Source of the DNA: Cyanophora paradoxa
Taxonomy: Eukaryota > Glaucocystophyceae > Cyanophorales > Cyanophoraceae
Direction of reading: 5' to 3'
Assembly (NCBI GenBank): GCA_004431415.1
Contig: QPMI01000035.1
Coordinates: 124,001-188,000, forward strand
DNA: 64,000 nucleotides
Below, piece after piece: positions 1 to 8,586 of the stretch. Under the pieces are notes generated by a model, which was given only the letters and a program-made list of their open reading frames with translations, was not told where the DNA came from and searched no databases. Position numbers and translations under genes: made by a program. How positions within the stretch are numbered: position 1 is the first letter of the stretch; every line of letters starts with the position of its first letter.

Positions 1-495
1 CGGTGGAAAGAATGTAGGCGCTGCAGAAGATGCTCTCACTGCATCACGAATCAGCGTGCTTGAATATGGCCCATCCTTCGTAAAAACTACGGGCTGCATC
101 CGAACTGTATCAAACGCTGTTATTAATACATCTTTTGTCGATTCTGCAATTGTGTAGTCCTGGGCAACGTCTGTGAGCACCGACTCCAGAGGGTTTGCAT
201 CATAGCGGCTGCCTGAGAGCAAGCTTGTCAGTGATCTTGGATTTGCAAATATTGTTGGCAGGTTCGTTTGATATAGACTCAAGATATCACCTGCAGAATA
301 TCGGTAAGCGAGAACAGAGCCTGGAGTTGATGGAATAGCCAAACCGGCCGCTATTATCGCCCCTGTTGAGGTGCCTGCAAAGAAATCAAACAGCTGTGGT
401 ATTGCTTTCCCAGTAATCGCCTCAATCCGCTGTAGAATTCGGGCAATGACTATGCCACGAGCATCTCCACCTGATAGTGAGAGAATGACCTTCAT
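1..495 (-). CDS. Patatin-like phospholipase, 3' end beyond window
   Basis: The frame is open from an ATG at 495 down to the left edge (165 codons, no stop), so the C-terminus is missing. Visible motifs are those of the patatin family of serine acyl hydrolases: a glycine-rich oxyanion-hole motif GGDARG at residues 9-14 (usual form GGGxRG) and the nucleophile elbow GTSTG at residues 41-45, with Ser43 as the expected nucleophile. The Asp of the Ser-Asp dyad would lie past the window. The family cleaves acyl chains from phospholipids or neutral lipids. There is no signal peptide; the hydrophobic start is the first beta strand. It is divergent from the fibre gene at 520 with only 24 bases between the starts, which argues that it belongs to the viral island. 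A role in entry or release at membranes is inference. The family call is strong; viral ownership is less sure. Confidence 0.8.
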   Translation of the reverse strand, partial: MKVILSLSGGDARGIVIARILQRIEAITGKAIPQLFDFFAGTSTGAIIAAGLAIPSTPGSVLAYRYSAGDILSLYQTNLPTIFANPRSLTSLLSGSRYDANPLESVLTDVAQDYTIAESTKDVLITAFDTVRMQPVVFTKDGPYSSTLIRDAVRASSAAPTFFPP

Positions 496-519
496 TTTTA
501 AAAGGGGGCTTCTATAAAA

Positions 520-1440
520 ATGTCCTACATCTTGAAGAAGCCAGTGCCACTTCGTAGATCTCCAGATTTCGTTGATGATCGACTCATAAATATTCGCGTT
601 TTCGGAAGCATCTTGGCAGACTTCAATGCTGATCGTGACATCCACAGGACCGAGTTTAGTCGACCAGCTGCATTAATTCTGCGGAACTCCCACGTTGGTG
701 CCCCGGATATTGCACAGAGATTCTGTCTTGGTCCCACTGAGAACTTTGTTGCTGAAATTATTGGGTCCAGGCGTTGCCACGACACCTTCGCATTGCCTCC
801 TCAGGCACAGTCTCCAAGTATGATTCCGGTAGATTGATATTTAGGCTACAAAATGATAGAGGGGTCCACACATCAGCTCTACGTCTAATTGATGAATCAA
901 ATGATGTCGCAAACAAAACTGCAGCTCACATCACTGGGCGAATTCTCCTTGGCGAAGATGCTGCAATATCAGTGCTTGCATCACAAATTCAGCCGTTCCC
1001 TGGGATTTACTATATACCGATGCACGAGAAGCAAATCTTCTTTTCGGGTTTGATGTAAATCAAATCGATACCGAGCCAGCCACCAGGTTCGATATTCCTG
1101 GATGCACCTTCGGCTCTATCTTGATTGAGGCTGACAGGCACCTGCTCCCGGCATTGCATGATAGATATGACCTAGGGCTTCGCACCAGGCAGTGGAGAAA
1201 TATTCATGGAACTAATATTTATCAGGATGGTAAGAAGGTTAGCACCGAAGAGCAGGTTATCAACATTTTCAACTACTACTTCGGACCTATTGTCCTATAC
1301 CACCTCTTCCAGGGTTACCAAAGCCGCCAATCCCGGATGGACCTGGTCGAGAGCGAGTTGCTGATGAGACAGTTCCTTTCGGTCAACATATTGTCAGTTG
1401 GGAGCAAGTTCGCAATAAACCTATCTTCGAACCGAAAAAA
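520..1440 (+). pseudogene. Frameshifted 5' part of the fibre gene
   Basis: Three overlapping reading frames carry one continuous-looking protein: 520 to about 800, about 780-1050, and about 1040-1290. The sequence then moves into the frame of the large fibre ORF at about 1291 and stays open to 3843. Each change falls where one frame meets a stop and the next continues with similar composition, so at least three small indels are implied. The third piece has the phrase RQWRNIHGTNIYQDGKK, typical of phage-like tail-fibre shaft proteins. The piece after 1291 includes SWEQVRNKP, the same motif as DWEQINNKP inside the intact ORF, which shows that this is the true upstream part of that gene. The segment 1441-1720 encodes an acidic repeat of about 28 residues built around EEYLPDGLDPQEYEY. 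Sequencing error cannot be excluded. Confidence 0.6.
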
Positions 1441-1722
1441 CAAATAGATGAACAGTATTTACCTCCTGAAATCGATATATTAGAGCTTGATGATTACCAA
1501 TTTGTCCCAGATGAGGAAGAGTTTTTACCTGACGGTTTCGACCCGCAAGAGTATGAGTATGATCAATACGACCCAAATGAGGAAGAGTATTTACCCGACG
1601 GTTTAGATCCACAAGAGTATGAGTATGAACAGAATTATGAACCCCATGAGGAATATTTAGCAGATGGTCTCGAGCCTCCTGCTGTTGAGTACGCGCAGCC
1701 TTATGAACACCATGAGGAATTA

Positions 1723-3843
1723 TTGCCAGATGGTTTACAACCTGAGATTTTCGAGATGTACCTTGACTGGGAACAAATCAACAACAAACCAGCGAGATAT
1801 CCACCAGAGGATCACAACCATGACTGGGATGAGATCTTAGGTAAACCTGAGAAATATCCACCTGAAGATCACAGGCATGATTGGGGCGATATTGATGGAA
1901 TTCCACCTGAGTTTCCGCCGGAAGACCATAGGCATAATTGGGACGAAATCGATTTACAGCCTACTTTTGCATCAGCAGGTAATGTTATGAATGATGGGAT
2001 AAATGGTGTGAGTCTCTACCAAAATATTAACATCGAAGAAAGATTACGATTAAGTGAATTTTACCTGAATCGTAAAGGAATTGATGCAGGAACCACAATG
2101 GAGGGTGAGCTATTCATCAGACCTCCTACACGGATGCAGATAATCGCAGCAGGCGGAAACTTCGGGTTGATGGACACCAAACCAGGTATCTATTTAACCA
2201 GTTACTATGCTGATGACATCCCAATGACAGATAGTTTAATATTATCGCTTCCATCTGATCCAGCAAACTATGATGATAAAGATGCAGCAATTCAAATTAA
2301 TGTTACTGATGTGAGTGATTTAGATTCATCAAGACCGAAATTAATATTCACTCGAGAAAGATTGTTACCTAATGCTCTCATAGGAATTAGAGATGATTAC
2401 AAGAGATGTGAAATATCTTGGATCAAAACAAACTATAATGGTGGAGTTGGGGAGGGACTTTTAGAAATCAATCAAAGGGCAGCAGCAAAAAACATTCACA
2501 ATGACACTATATCCAGAGTGGTCACAGAGGATTACCTTCAAGCACAAAACTATGTAGATCAAACAGAGCTCGCTTTAGTTATTGCAGGTCTAGCTGTGAC
2601 TGGGAATTACCTGCCCTTGACAGGAGGGACTATTGATGGAACAGTGACTGCTGACAACTTTTTTGTTCACACTGAAAGTGATCAAACCTTTCCTGTGGTT
2701 CACCCAGGAGCTGAGTACGAGATTCCTATTGATCCAGCTATTATGCCCATTAAGATTGACCTACCTTCTGATTATGTAGGAAGGGGTGAACTGAAAACCA
2801 TCTCTTTCACAGGAGACTATAATGATCTTCTAAACAAACCTACTGCTGCAAATCTGCACCCAGTAGCATTCTCGGGAAGCTTCCTTGATCTGAATAACAG
2901 GGCACATACCCACACAAAAGCAGAGATCACAGATTTCGCACACACTCACACAAAAGCACAGATAACAGATTTTGCTCACACCCACACCAGAGCAGATATT
3001 ACAAATTTCGCCCATACTCATTTTAAATCTGAGATCACAGATTTTGCACACACTCACACAAAGTCACAGATAACAGATTTCGCCCACACTCATGTTAAAT
3101 CAGAGATAACAGATTTTGCACACACCCATGTAAAGAGTGAGATTACAGATTTTGCACATACTCATGTCAAAGCAGATATTACAGATTTTGCACATACTCA
3201 TGATTGGAATACAGATATCTATAACAAACCCGCTTTATTTTCGGGCAACTACAATGACCTGACCAATAAACCCACCCTCGATCCCTTTACAGCAAATAAT
3301 ATCACTGCAAATGCAAACCTTCTCATTGGATCAGGTTACTTTCTCGATTATGACCCATATATTATGCCTGATCCTCCTGTTATTTGGAATTTCCACAATT
3401 CAACCCTTTCTACTAACTCAATATCTTACTATCAGGATAAAACCCTACTTGTTCGTGGAAATGCATATGCAAGAGAAATGTGGGTCATGGATCCTCGGGA
3501 CAATTCAAAGGTTACTAAGCTGGCTCCTCAATACATGCTTGATAACCTGATTAGAAAAGGGAGACATGAAATGACAATTGCAAATCCTCAAATTGGGGGC
3601 AGTTCAGCAAGGCAAAACCATACCATTACATTAAATTGGAGTCCTGCCTTTGCATCTGCTCCATCTGTTGGTGTAACATTGCAGGGACTACCTGCAACAA
3701 ATGTGGAAATCGATTATAAAATAGGAATATCAAGCAACTCAACAACCTCTACCACAATCAATCTTGTTATTTGGGCAGCAGGATGGGTAACCATTCAACC
3801 ACAGTGGCTTCAAATTGCAATTCATTGGATAGCAACAGCATAA
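1723..3843 (+). CDS. Tail-fibre-like protein with His-x-His repeats
   Basis: 706 residues from the first in-frame ATG; the same frame is open upstream to about 1291. The N-terminal 70 residues contain three copies of a motif of the type W(D/E)xIxxKPxxxPPEDHxHDW. The middle is mixed sequence. Around residues 394-493 lie nine 12-residue repeats of the form AHTHTKAEITDF, a common phage and algal-virus fibre repeat in which the histidines can bind metal along a trimeric shaft. A second NKP motif (YNDLTNKP) follows, then a beta-rich C-terminus likely to be the receptor-binding tip. The function in host attachment is inferred from architecture. It is followed 25 bases later by an attachment-protein gene on the same strand. 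The 5' part is damaged, so the full-length protein may not be made. Confidence 0.75.
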   Translation: MPDGLQPEIFEMYLDWEQINNKPARYPPEDHNHDWDEILGKPEKYPPEDHRHDWGDIDGIPPEFPPEDHRHNWDEIDLQPTFASAGNVMNDGINGVSLYQNINIEERLRLSEFYLNRKGIDAGTTMEGELFIRPPTRMQIIAAGGNFGLMDTKPGIYLTSYYADDIPMTDSLILSLPSDPANYDDKDAAIQINVTDVSDLDSSRPKLIFTRERLLPNALIGIRDDYKRCEISWIKTNYNGGVGEGLLEINQRAAAKNIHNDTISRVVTEDYLQAQNYVDQTELALVIAGLAVTGNYLPLTGGTIDGTVTADNFFVHTESDQTFPVVHPGAEYEIPIDPAIMPIKIDLPSDYVGRGELKTISFTGDYNDLLNKPTAANLHPVAFSGSFLDLNNRAHTHTKAEITDFAHTHTKAQITDFAHTHTRADITNFAHTHFKSEITDFAHTHTKSQITDFAHTHVKSEITDFAHTHVKSEITDFAHTHVKADITDFAHTHDWNTDIYNKPALFSGNYNDLTNKPTLDPFTANNITANANLLIGSGYFLDYDPYIMPDPPVIWNFHNSTLSTNSISYYQDKTLLVRGNAYAREMWVMDPRDNSKVTKLAPQYMLDNLIRKGRHEMTIANPQIGGSSARQNHTITLNWSPAFASAPSVGVTLQGLPATNVEIDYKIGISSNSTTSTTINLVIWAAGWVTIQPQWLQIAIHWIATA
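2902..3201 (+). repeat. 36-bp in-gene tandem repeat (fibre shaft)
   Basis: Nine units of 36 bp starting at 2902, 2938, 2974, 3010, 3046, 3082, 3118, 3154 and 3190; the last is partial. Each encodes the pattern AHTH-(T/V/F)K-(A/S)-(E/Q/D)-I-T-(D/N)-F. The length is always a multiple of three, so copy number can vary without breaking the frame. Confidence 0.9.
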
Positions 3844-3868
3844 TTAAGATTCTCACACTATTACAAAG

Positions 3869-4927
3869 ATGACCTCTCTATTAGAAATCCCAAACTATGA
3901 ACTTGCCGCGAAATCACTACACAGCACCTCTCATGAAGTAGTCGACTCTACACCCGGGAATATATGCACTGAAACTACAAGCATTACCTCTTTCACTGAG
4001 AACAATATACTTAGAGTCAAAGAAATTCGTTGTGATCGAAATGGAGGCAAGATAAGAACCACAGGAATTATTATCTCGAATAAAAATCAAGTTCAAGCGG
4101 GTCAAGTAGTCCCCGATTCAGCAATATATGATAATGTGGGTGGATTTACCACAGCTCAGATAGTTACTTTTGGTAACACAAGTAATAATTCTGCTCTTGT
4201 AGTCAAGAGTGGAGGAGCCTACATTGGAGATGGAGCAAATGTAGCAGGAACTGTTACAGCAAACCAATTAAATGTGAGTGGGACAAGTGTATTCACAGGA
4301 TTGATGACCTTTAATGGTGGTCTCTCAGGAGATGTTAACTATGTTACTCGAATAGCTACTACAAGAGTTAATGCACCTGAGATGGATAATGGGACAGATG
4401 CAAATGTGAATTATAAACGAAACGGAGATATCATTTTCACTCTCGAAAAGACAATAACAGATCTGAAAGCAATCACATTTCCAACAAACAGTGGTCTTAA
4501 ACGCAGCTATTGCCCAAGAATGTGTATTTCAGGACAACAAGCAAACGCTCAGATTTTTGGAACAAGTGTTAGTTCCGGCACCCCAACACTTTCTTTTCCA
4601 GTTGGAACATATCTTGTGAATAATGAGGGTCATTTTGACAAACTGTATCCAGCAACATTTACAACCCCTGTTTCAGGAGTTTATAGGGTCTATTTTACAA
4701 TTACGGAAGACAATACTGCAACTGCCTCCCAGATTGGACTAAGAATAAACGGAAACAATACAAATCTGATTCTTTCATATGCAAGTCAATCAAGCAGGAA
4801 TCAGATGGGCTACGAAGCTCTTATTACCCTCACCATGGGAGACAGTCTTCAAATTTACTGTATGTTAGGTAGTATTGACTTTCCAAGCAATCACATCTTG
4901 TTGGTTTACCTGGTAAGTGCTATATAA
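3869..4927 (+). CDS. Attachment-type protein, C1q-like C-terminus
   Basis: 352 residues. The N-terminal half is shared with the proteins at 4950, 6293 and 7721: a segment of type (I/L)RVKE(I/L)RCDRNGGK(I/V)(R/K)TT, then a glycine motif SGGAYIGDGANVAGT, then TANQLNVSGTS. The glycine motif resembles beta-helical shaft segments of phage fibres. The C-terminal 140 residues include TTPVSGVYRVYFTI, the hallmark of the C1q/TNF-like jelly roll, which often forms trimeric binding heads. It probably forms a trimeric receptor-binding appendage of the virion; that is inference. It lies in a same-strand run of structural genes separated by 20-25 bases. Confidence 0.7.
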   Translation: MTSLLEIPNYELAAKSLHSTSHEVVDSTPGNICTETTSITSFTENNILRVKEIRCDRNGGKIRTTGIIISNKNQVQAGQVVPDSAIYDNVGGFTTAQIVTFGNTSNNSALVVKSGGAYIGDGANVAGTVTANQLNVSGTSVFTGLMTFNGGLSGDVNYVTRIATTRVNAPEMDNGTDANVNYKRNGDIIFTLEKTITDLKAITFPTNSGLKRSYCPRMCISGQQANAQIFGTSVSSGTPTLSFPVGTYLVNNEGHFDKLYPATFTTPVSGVYRVYFTITEDNTATASQIGLRINGNNTNLILSYASQSSRNQMGYEALITLTMGDSLQIYCMLGSIDFPSNHILLVYLVSAI

Positions 4928-4949
4928 TTTTGTTTGTATAATATAAAGA

Positions 4950-5969
4950 ATGTCTACACAAATAGCTGTTCCTGTTTTCTGTTATGCAGCGCCGAAATTG
5001 CATCAACTCAACCATACAGTAACAGATGCTACCCCAGGTTTCATTTGCACAGAGACCACAGGAGCCGATTCATTCTCTCAACATTCTGTGATCAGATGCA
5101 AAGAAATTCGATGTGATCGAAATGCAGGCAAGGTGAGAACCACAGGTCTAGTAGTCTCAAACAAGAACCAAGTTCAATCAGGTCAGATTGTATCAGATTC
5201 AGCGATTTATGATGATGTGGGAGGGTTCACCACACCAAAGATTGTTACCTTTGACAACACCATCAATAACTCAGCTCTTGTAGTAAGAAGTGGAGGCGCT
5301 TATATTGGAGATGGGGCAAGGATTGATGGAACCCTTACAGCCAATCAAGTAAGCATAACAGGAACAAGCACATTTACAGGATTGGTAACAGCAAATGCTG
5401 GAATTAGTATTCCCAATTCCACAGAATCAATAATAACAGCATCAACCAAGGTGGTCACTCCTGAAATAGATACAGGAGCGAATGTAAATCTTCTTCTGAA
5501 ACGCAATAGTGATGTAGTTGCAACTCTGGAAGCCAATCGTTTGACTCTGAATTCAAGCTATTTAAAATATGTTTCTCAGCCAAGATTTTCTGTTCAACTT
5601 GGATATACTCATGTTGCTACAAGTGCAGCCGATCTGATCAATTGGACAACCGTTTTGATAAATAATACAGGGTCATTCGATGTTACTAATGGAAGGTTTA
5701 CAGCTCCTGTTGCAGGTGATTATAGATTTACAGCATATACCAATTCAACAACAAGTGCTGCAATAAGTCTTAGTTTTCTGAAAAATAATCTTTTACCCAA
5801 TGGAGTTAACATTTCAGTAGAAGCTAATTCCACTATCACAACCAAACCTCTTACTCTCAGTGCAATTATCAATGTTCCTGCTGGTGAGTATGTAACACTT
5901 GTCACAGGTTCCACAGGTAGTTATTCAAGTAGAACACTTTTCACAGGTGAACTTCTAAGTATCACATAA
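4950..5969 (+). CDS. Attachment-type protein, C1q-like C-terminus (paralogue)
   Basis: 339 residues, clearly paralogous to the preceding gene. The conserved N-terminal blocks are nearly the same (IRCKEIRCDRNAGKVRTTG and VRSGGAYIGDGARIDGTLTA), while the heads differ. The C-terminal head contains GRFTAPVAGDYRFTAY, a good match to the C1q-like fold signature (phrase FxxPxxGxYxF). The pattern of conserved stalk and divergent head suggests duplication followed by receptor diversification. The start at 4950 is preceded by an AT-rich 22-base spacer. Confidence 0.7.
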   Translation: MSTQIAVPVFCYAAPKLHQLNHTVTDATPGFICTETTGADSFSQHSVIRCKEIRCDRNAGKVRTTGLVVSNKNQVQSGQIVSDSAIYDDVGGFTTPKIVTFDNTINNSALVVRSGGAYIGDGARIDGTLTANQVSITGTSTFTGLVTANAGISIPNSTESIITASTKVVTPEIDTGANVNLLLKRNSDVVATLEANRLTLNSSYLKYVSQPRFSVQLGYTHVATSAADLINWTTVLINNTGSFDVTNGRFTAPVAGDYRFTAYTNSTTSAAISLSFLKNNLLPNGVNISVEANSTITTKPLTLSAIINVPAGEYVTLVTGSTGSYSSRTLFTGELLSIT

Positions 5970-5972
5970 TTT

Positions 5973-5990
5973 TCTCTCTATTAAGTAGAG
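5973..5990 (+). promoter_or_regulatory. Palindromic TCTCT..AGAG motif before a start codon
   Basis: The sequence tctctctattaagtagag ends directly at the ATG at 5991. Similar motifs with TCTCT and AGAGA arms around a TA-rich centre precede the genes at 26384 and, on the minus strand, 34765. A weaker form precedes 25630. It may be a late-type promoter or a 3'-end hairpin of the upstream gene. Confidence 0.4.
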
Positions 5991-6254
5991 ATGTCAAATA
6001 TATACCAAGTCGTTCTATCTGATATTGAGAAGTTGGGAATGGAATACTGTGCTGCTTCTGTTCAGGATTGGATTGATAATGTGGTTCACAACAGGGCAAG
6101 AATTGCAATTGATGAGATTGTTCAGAAAGAAATTCAATCTTGCATTTCGGCAGGAGTTCAAATACCAACCTCAAAGGAAGCAATTGTGTCACAGGCATTC
6201 CAAAGGGGAACTGTAAAGAAAGGCATTGAGTATAACAATGTCACAGAAGAGTAG
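5991..6254 (+). CDS. Small virion-associated protein, unknown function
   Basis: 87 residues, helical and charged, with no recognised domain. The C-terminal phrase IVSQAFQRGTVKKGIEYN resembles short phage baseplate or tail proteins, but this is weak evidence. It sits between two attachment-protein genes on the same strand and starts right after the TCTCT/AGAG palindrome, so it is likely expressed with the structural genes. Confidence 0.55.
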   Translation: MSNIYQVVLSDIEKLGMEYCAASVQDWIDNVVHNRARIAIDEIVQKEIQSCISAGVQIPTSKEAIVSQAFQRGTVKKGIEYNNVTEE

Positions 6255-6292
6255 TGAACATTATTTTTCTTTCCTTCTTAGTAAAACAAGCA

Positions 6293-7147
6293 ATGGGCGA
6301 ATATAATCGGGTTCAGCTACCTATCTATTCCCTTGGATCACCTGCAATGCATTTTCGCCAGCATGAAGTTAATGATGAGGTTCGCGGTCTAGAATCCACA
6401 GAAAGACCTAATTCGAATGGTAACTCTTTTGACAAAAATTCGATGATTCGAGTTAAAGAACTTCGAGCTGACAAGAACTCAGGTGTGGTTAAAACAACTC
6501 GACTACTCGTAAGCAATGCTAACTTCTTCCAACCAATAAATGGAGGTCCTGATGCATACAGTGTTGATCTGAAAGCCCTCGATTTCGACAAGAATTCTGC
6601 TGCTGCTACAATTCGTTCAGGTGGAGCATTTATTGGTGGTGGTTGCAGAGTTTCAGGTCAACTCTCTTCTTCGATTGCATACAATGATGTCCCGGATACC
6701 CTTGAACAAAATGTTGAAAATCCACAACGAATTCGTTTCTATACACCTGTTGCACAGCAACCTTTTCTTCACTTCTATGTTGCATCATCTGTCTCTCTTG
6801 AAAATTCAGAGTTGATTTCCATAACAGGAACTGATCGCGTGAGAAGGAATATATCTCTTCCCACAGCAATGCTTTCGATGTGTAGATCAAACAACAATCA
6901 ACCAGGTCACAATTACCTATTCTTTGTTCAAGCATCAAATCATTTCGGTCGGGGATATTGTGTATATAACAATTTGACATTTACTTATGATTTGTTTGTC
7001 ACTGAGGTGGGAGTTTACAATACTATGATAATGGGACTGAGAACAGATATAGCAGCTGTTTCGGCACTTCGTGGTGTGAATGTTGCTGATATCTTTACAA
7101 CCGGATTTTACCAGGAGCCAGATGTAATCGATGATCCTACTCCGTAA
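6293..7147 (+). CDS. Attachment-type protein (third paralogue)
   Basis: 284 residues from the ATG at 6293. An upstream GTG at 6254 is also in frame, but ATG-led MGEYNRVQLPIYSLGSPA aligns in character with the paralogue start at 7721. Shared blocks are IRVKELRADKNSGVVKTTRL and RSGGAFIGGGCRVSGQ. The head is of a different type from the C1q-like pair: the segments around DTLEQNVENPQRIRFYTP and VTEVGVYNTMIMGLRTD recur in altered form in the 7721 protein. It overlaps the minus-strand endonuclease gene by 11 bases at its 3' end. Confidence 0.65.
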   Translation: MGEYNRVQLPIYSLGSPAMHFRQHEVNDEVRGLESTERPNSNGNSFDKNSMIRVKELRADKNSGVVKTTRLLVSNANFFQPINGGPDAYSVDLKALDFDKNSAAATIRSGGAFIGGGCRVSGQLSSSIAYNDVPDTLEQNVENPQRIRFYTPVAQQPFLHFYVASSVSLENSELISITGTDRVRRNISLPTAMLSMCRSNNNQPGHNYLFFVQASNHFGRGYCVYNNLTFTYDLFVTEVGVYNTMIMGLRTDIAAVSALRGVNVADIFTTGFYQEPDVIDDPTP

Positions 7148-7658
7148 AATTTAGACGCAAGAACGGCTTGTCTGCTTCAGAAGTATGTTCAAGAGCGTAA
7201 GCATCGCGGGCACGAGCAGCAGCTTCAGCAGTTTGAAACACTCCGATTTGCTTTTTGCGACCATTTATCTGATATCGCGCATCCCATTTGCCAAGCTGCT
7301 GATTGAAGCTTACACCTATGAATCCTGATGTGTTTGTGACCCGCCGGTTCTGGTTCAGCTGTTGCTGTCGCTTTGTCGCAAGTCGCAGATTTTCACGTCT
7401 GTTATCCAGTTTATTACAATTAATGTGATCAATAGAAAACCCTGGATTTACTAATCCCACAATTAATTGATGCATTAATTTTGTTGTCTTCTTTCCGTTT
7501 ACAGTGATGCTACATAAAGCATATCCCTGTTTATCAAGACGCCAACGTTTCTCATTTACCAGCTCTGCATCCGCTGCTAATATCAAAGAATATGCCACTA
7601 TTCCAGCTCGTCCATAGATAGGAATAGCAGCTTCTCCAAGTGCAATTTCGATCTCCAT
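7137..7658 (-). CDS. HNH-AP2 homing-type endonuclease
   Basis: 173 residues. The middle has an HNH-3 type core, SIDHINCNKLDNRRENLRLA (about residues 94-113), with the His-Asn pair of the beta-beta-alpha metal fold. The C-terminus (about 130-172) is an AP2 DNA-binding domain, with SGFIGVSFNQQLGKWDARY followed by a basic and aromatic stretch and EAAARARDAYALE. This HNH-AP2 layout is typical of free-standing homing endonucleases in phages and algal viruses. It is on the opposite strand to all neighbours and lies precisely between two paralogous attachment genes, as expected for a mobile gene. Both catalytic and binding parts look intact. Confidence 0.85.
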   Translation of the reverse strand: MEIEIALGEAAIPIYGRAGIVAYSLILAADAELVNEKRWRLDKQGYALCSITVNGKKTTKLMHQLIVGLVNPGFSIDHINCNKLDNRRENLRLATKRQQQLNQNRRVTNTSGFIGVSFNQQLGKWDARYQINGRKKQIGVFQTAEAAARARDAYALEHTSEADKPFLRLNFTE

Positions 7659-7720
7659 CTGGACAGTATTCCTTTTGCCTTGTTATTCTATATATTCATT
7701 TTGTTTAAGTCATAACAATA

Positions 7721-8548
7721 ATGGCTGAATCAATAGAGCGTATTGTTACAGCTCAGCTTTCATTAGCCAGTCCAGCAAATCACGTTCTGCAGCATGCTAC
7801 TTTTGACGATGTGGAAGGTCTCCAATCGACTGAGGTACAACCAACAATGAATACCTTTGGATCTACACATAAACTTAGATTGCAGGAACTCCGATGTGAT
7901 AAAAATAATGGTATAGTTAAGACAACGAAACTTCTTGTCACAAATGCAAATTTTAGCGCCCATTATGGCGATCCAGACAGCTACGGCGATCCTCTTTCGA
8001 CTTATTCCTTCGAATCTCGTTCGGGAGCTATTAACTGCCGAAATGGCGGCGCATATATTGGTGATGGTCTTCGTGTTGGCGGAGCTATTGGAGCTCCTCT
8101 CTTCGTAAACGACACGCCAAACCCGATCGACAATCTGACGCGGATTCGGACGTATGTCCCCGGTATGAATGCACCATATATTATCAAGATATTCCCCATT
8201 GTTGTTAATGAGCAAACATCAGTAGTTGATTCTCTGGTTGAAATTGGTGATCATTATAAGGTCGTCGTTGACATCCCGCCTGATATCTACGCTCTCTGCC
8301 AGGTTGAAGGTGGGACACCCAATATTACGGTGGTAATAACTCCTTATGATAATTTCGGGATCGCTTATCATGGTGTAAATTTCGGCCTTGAAGACTACCA
8401 GTTCTTGGTGAGAGCAACCAGGTTTGGTATCTACAAATGCATCCTTTATGCTGAAAGAACCGATGCTATTGCTAAACAGAACACATATGCAGAATATGTT
8501 GGTACAAACAGGTATTTTCCTATATTCGGCAGCGATACGGCTCCATAG
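7721..8548 (+). CDS. Attachment-type protein (fourth paralogue)
   Basis: 275 residues. Conserved blocks LRLQELRCDKNNGIVKTTKL and NGGAYIGDGLRVGGAIG place it with the genes at 3869, 4950 and 6293, closest to 6293. The C-terminal head shares RFGIYKCILYAERTDAIAKQ with the equivalent segment of the 6293 protein. Its start is preceded by an AT-rich leader (ttctatatattcattttg). The likely role is a virion surface protein; the ligand is unknown. Confidence 0.65.
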   Translation: MAESIERIVTAQLSLASPANHVLQHATFDDVEGLQSTEVQPTMNTFGSTHKLRLQELRCDKNNGIVKTTKLLVTNANFSAHYGDPDSYGDPLSTYSFESRSGAINCRNGGAYIGDGLRVGGAIGAPLFVNDTPNPIDNLTRIRTYVPGMNAPYIIKIFPIVVNEQTSVVDSLVEIGDHYKVVVDIPPDIYALCQVEGGTPNITVVITPYDNFGIAYHGVNFGLEDYQFLVRATRFGIYKCILYAERTDAIAKQNTYAEYVGTNRYFPIFGSDTAP

Positions 8549-8586
8549 CCGCATTCCTTTGTTTTTTTATATTTTTCCATTAATAG

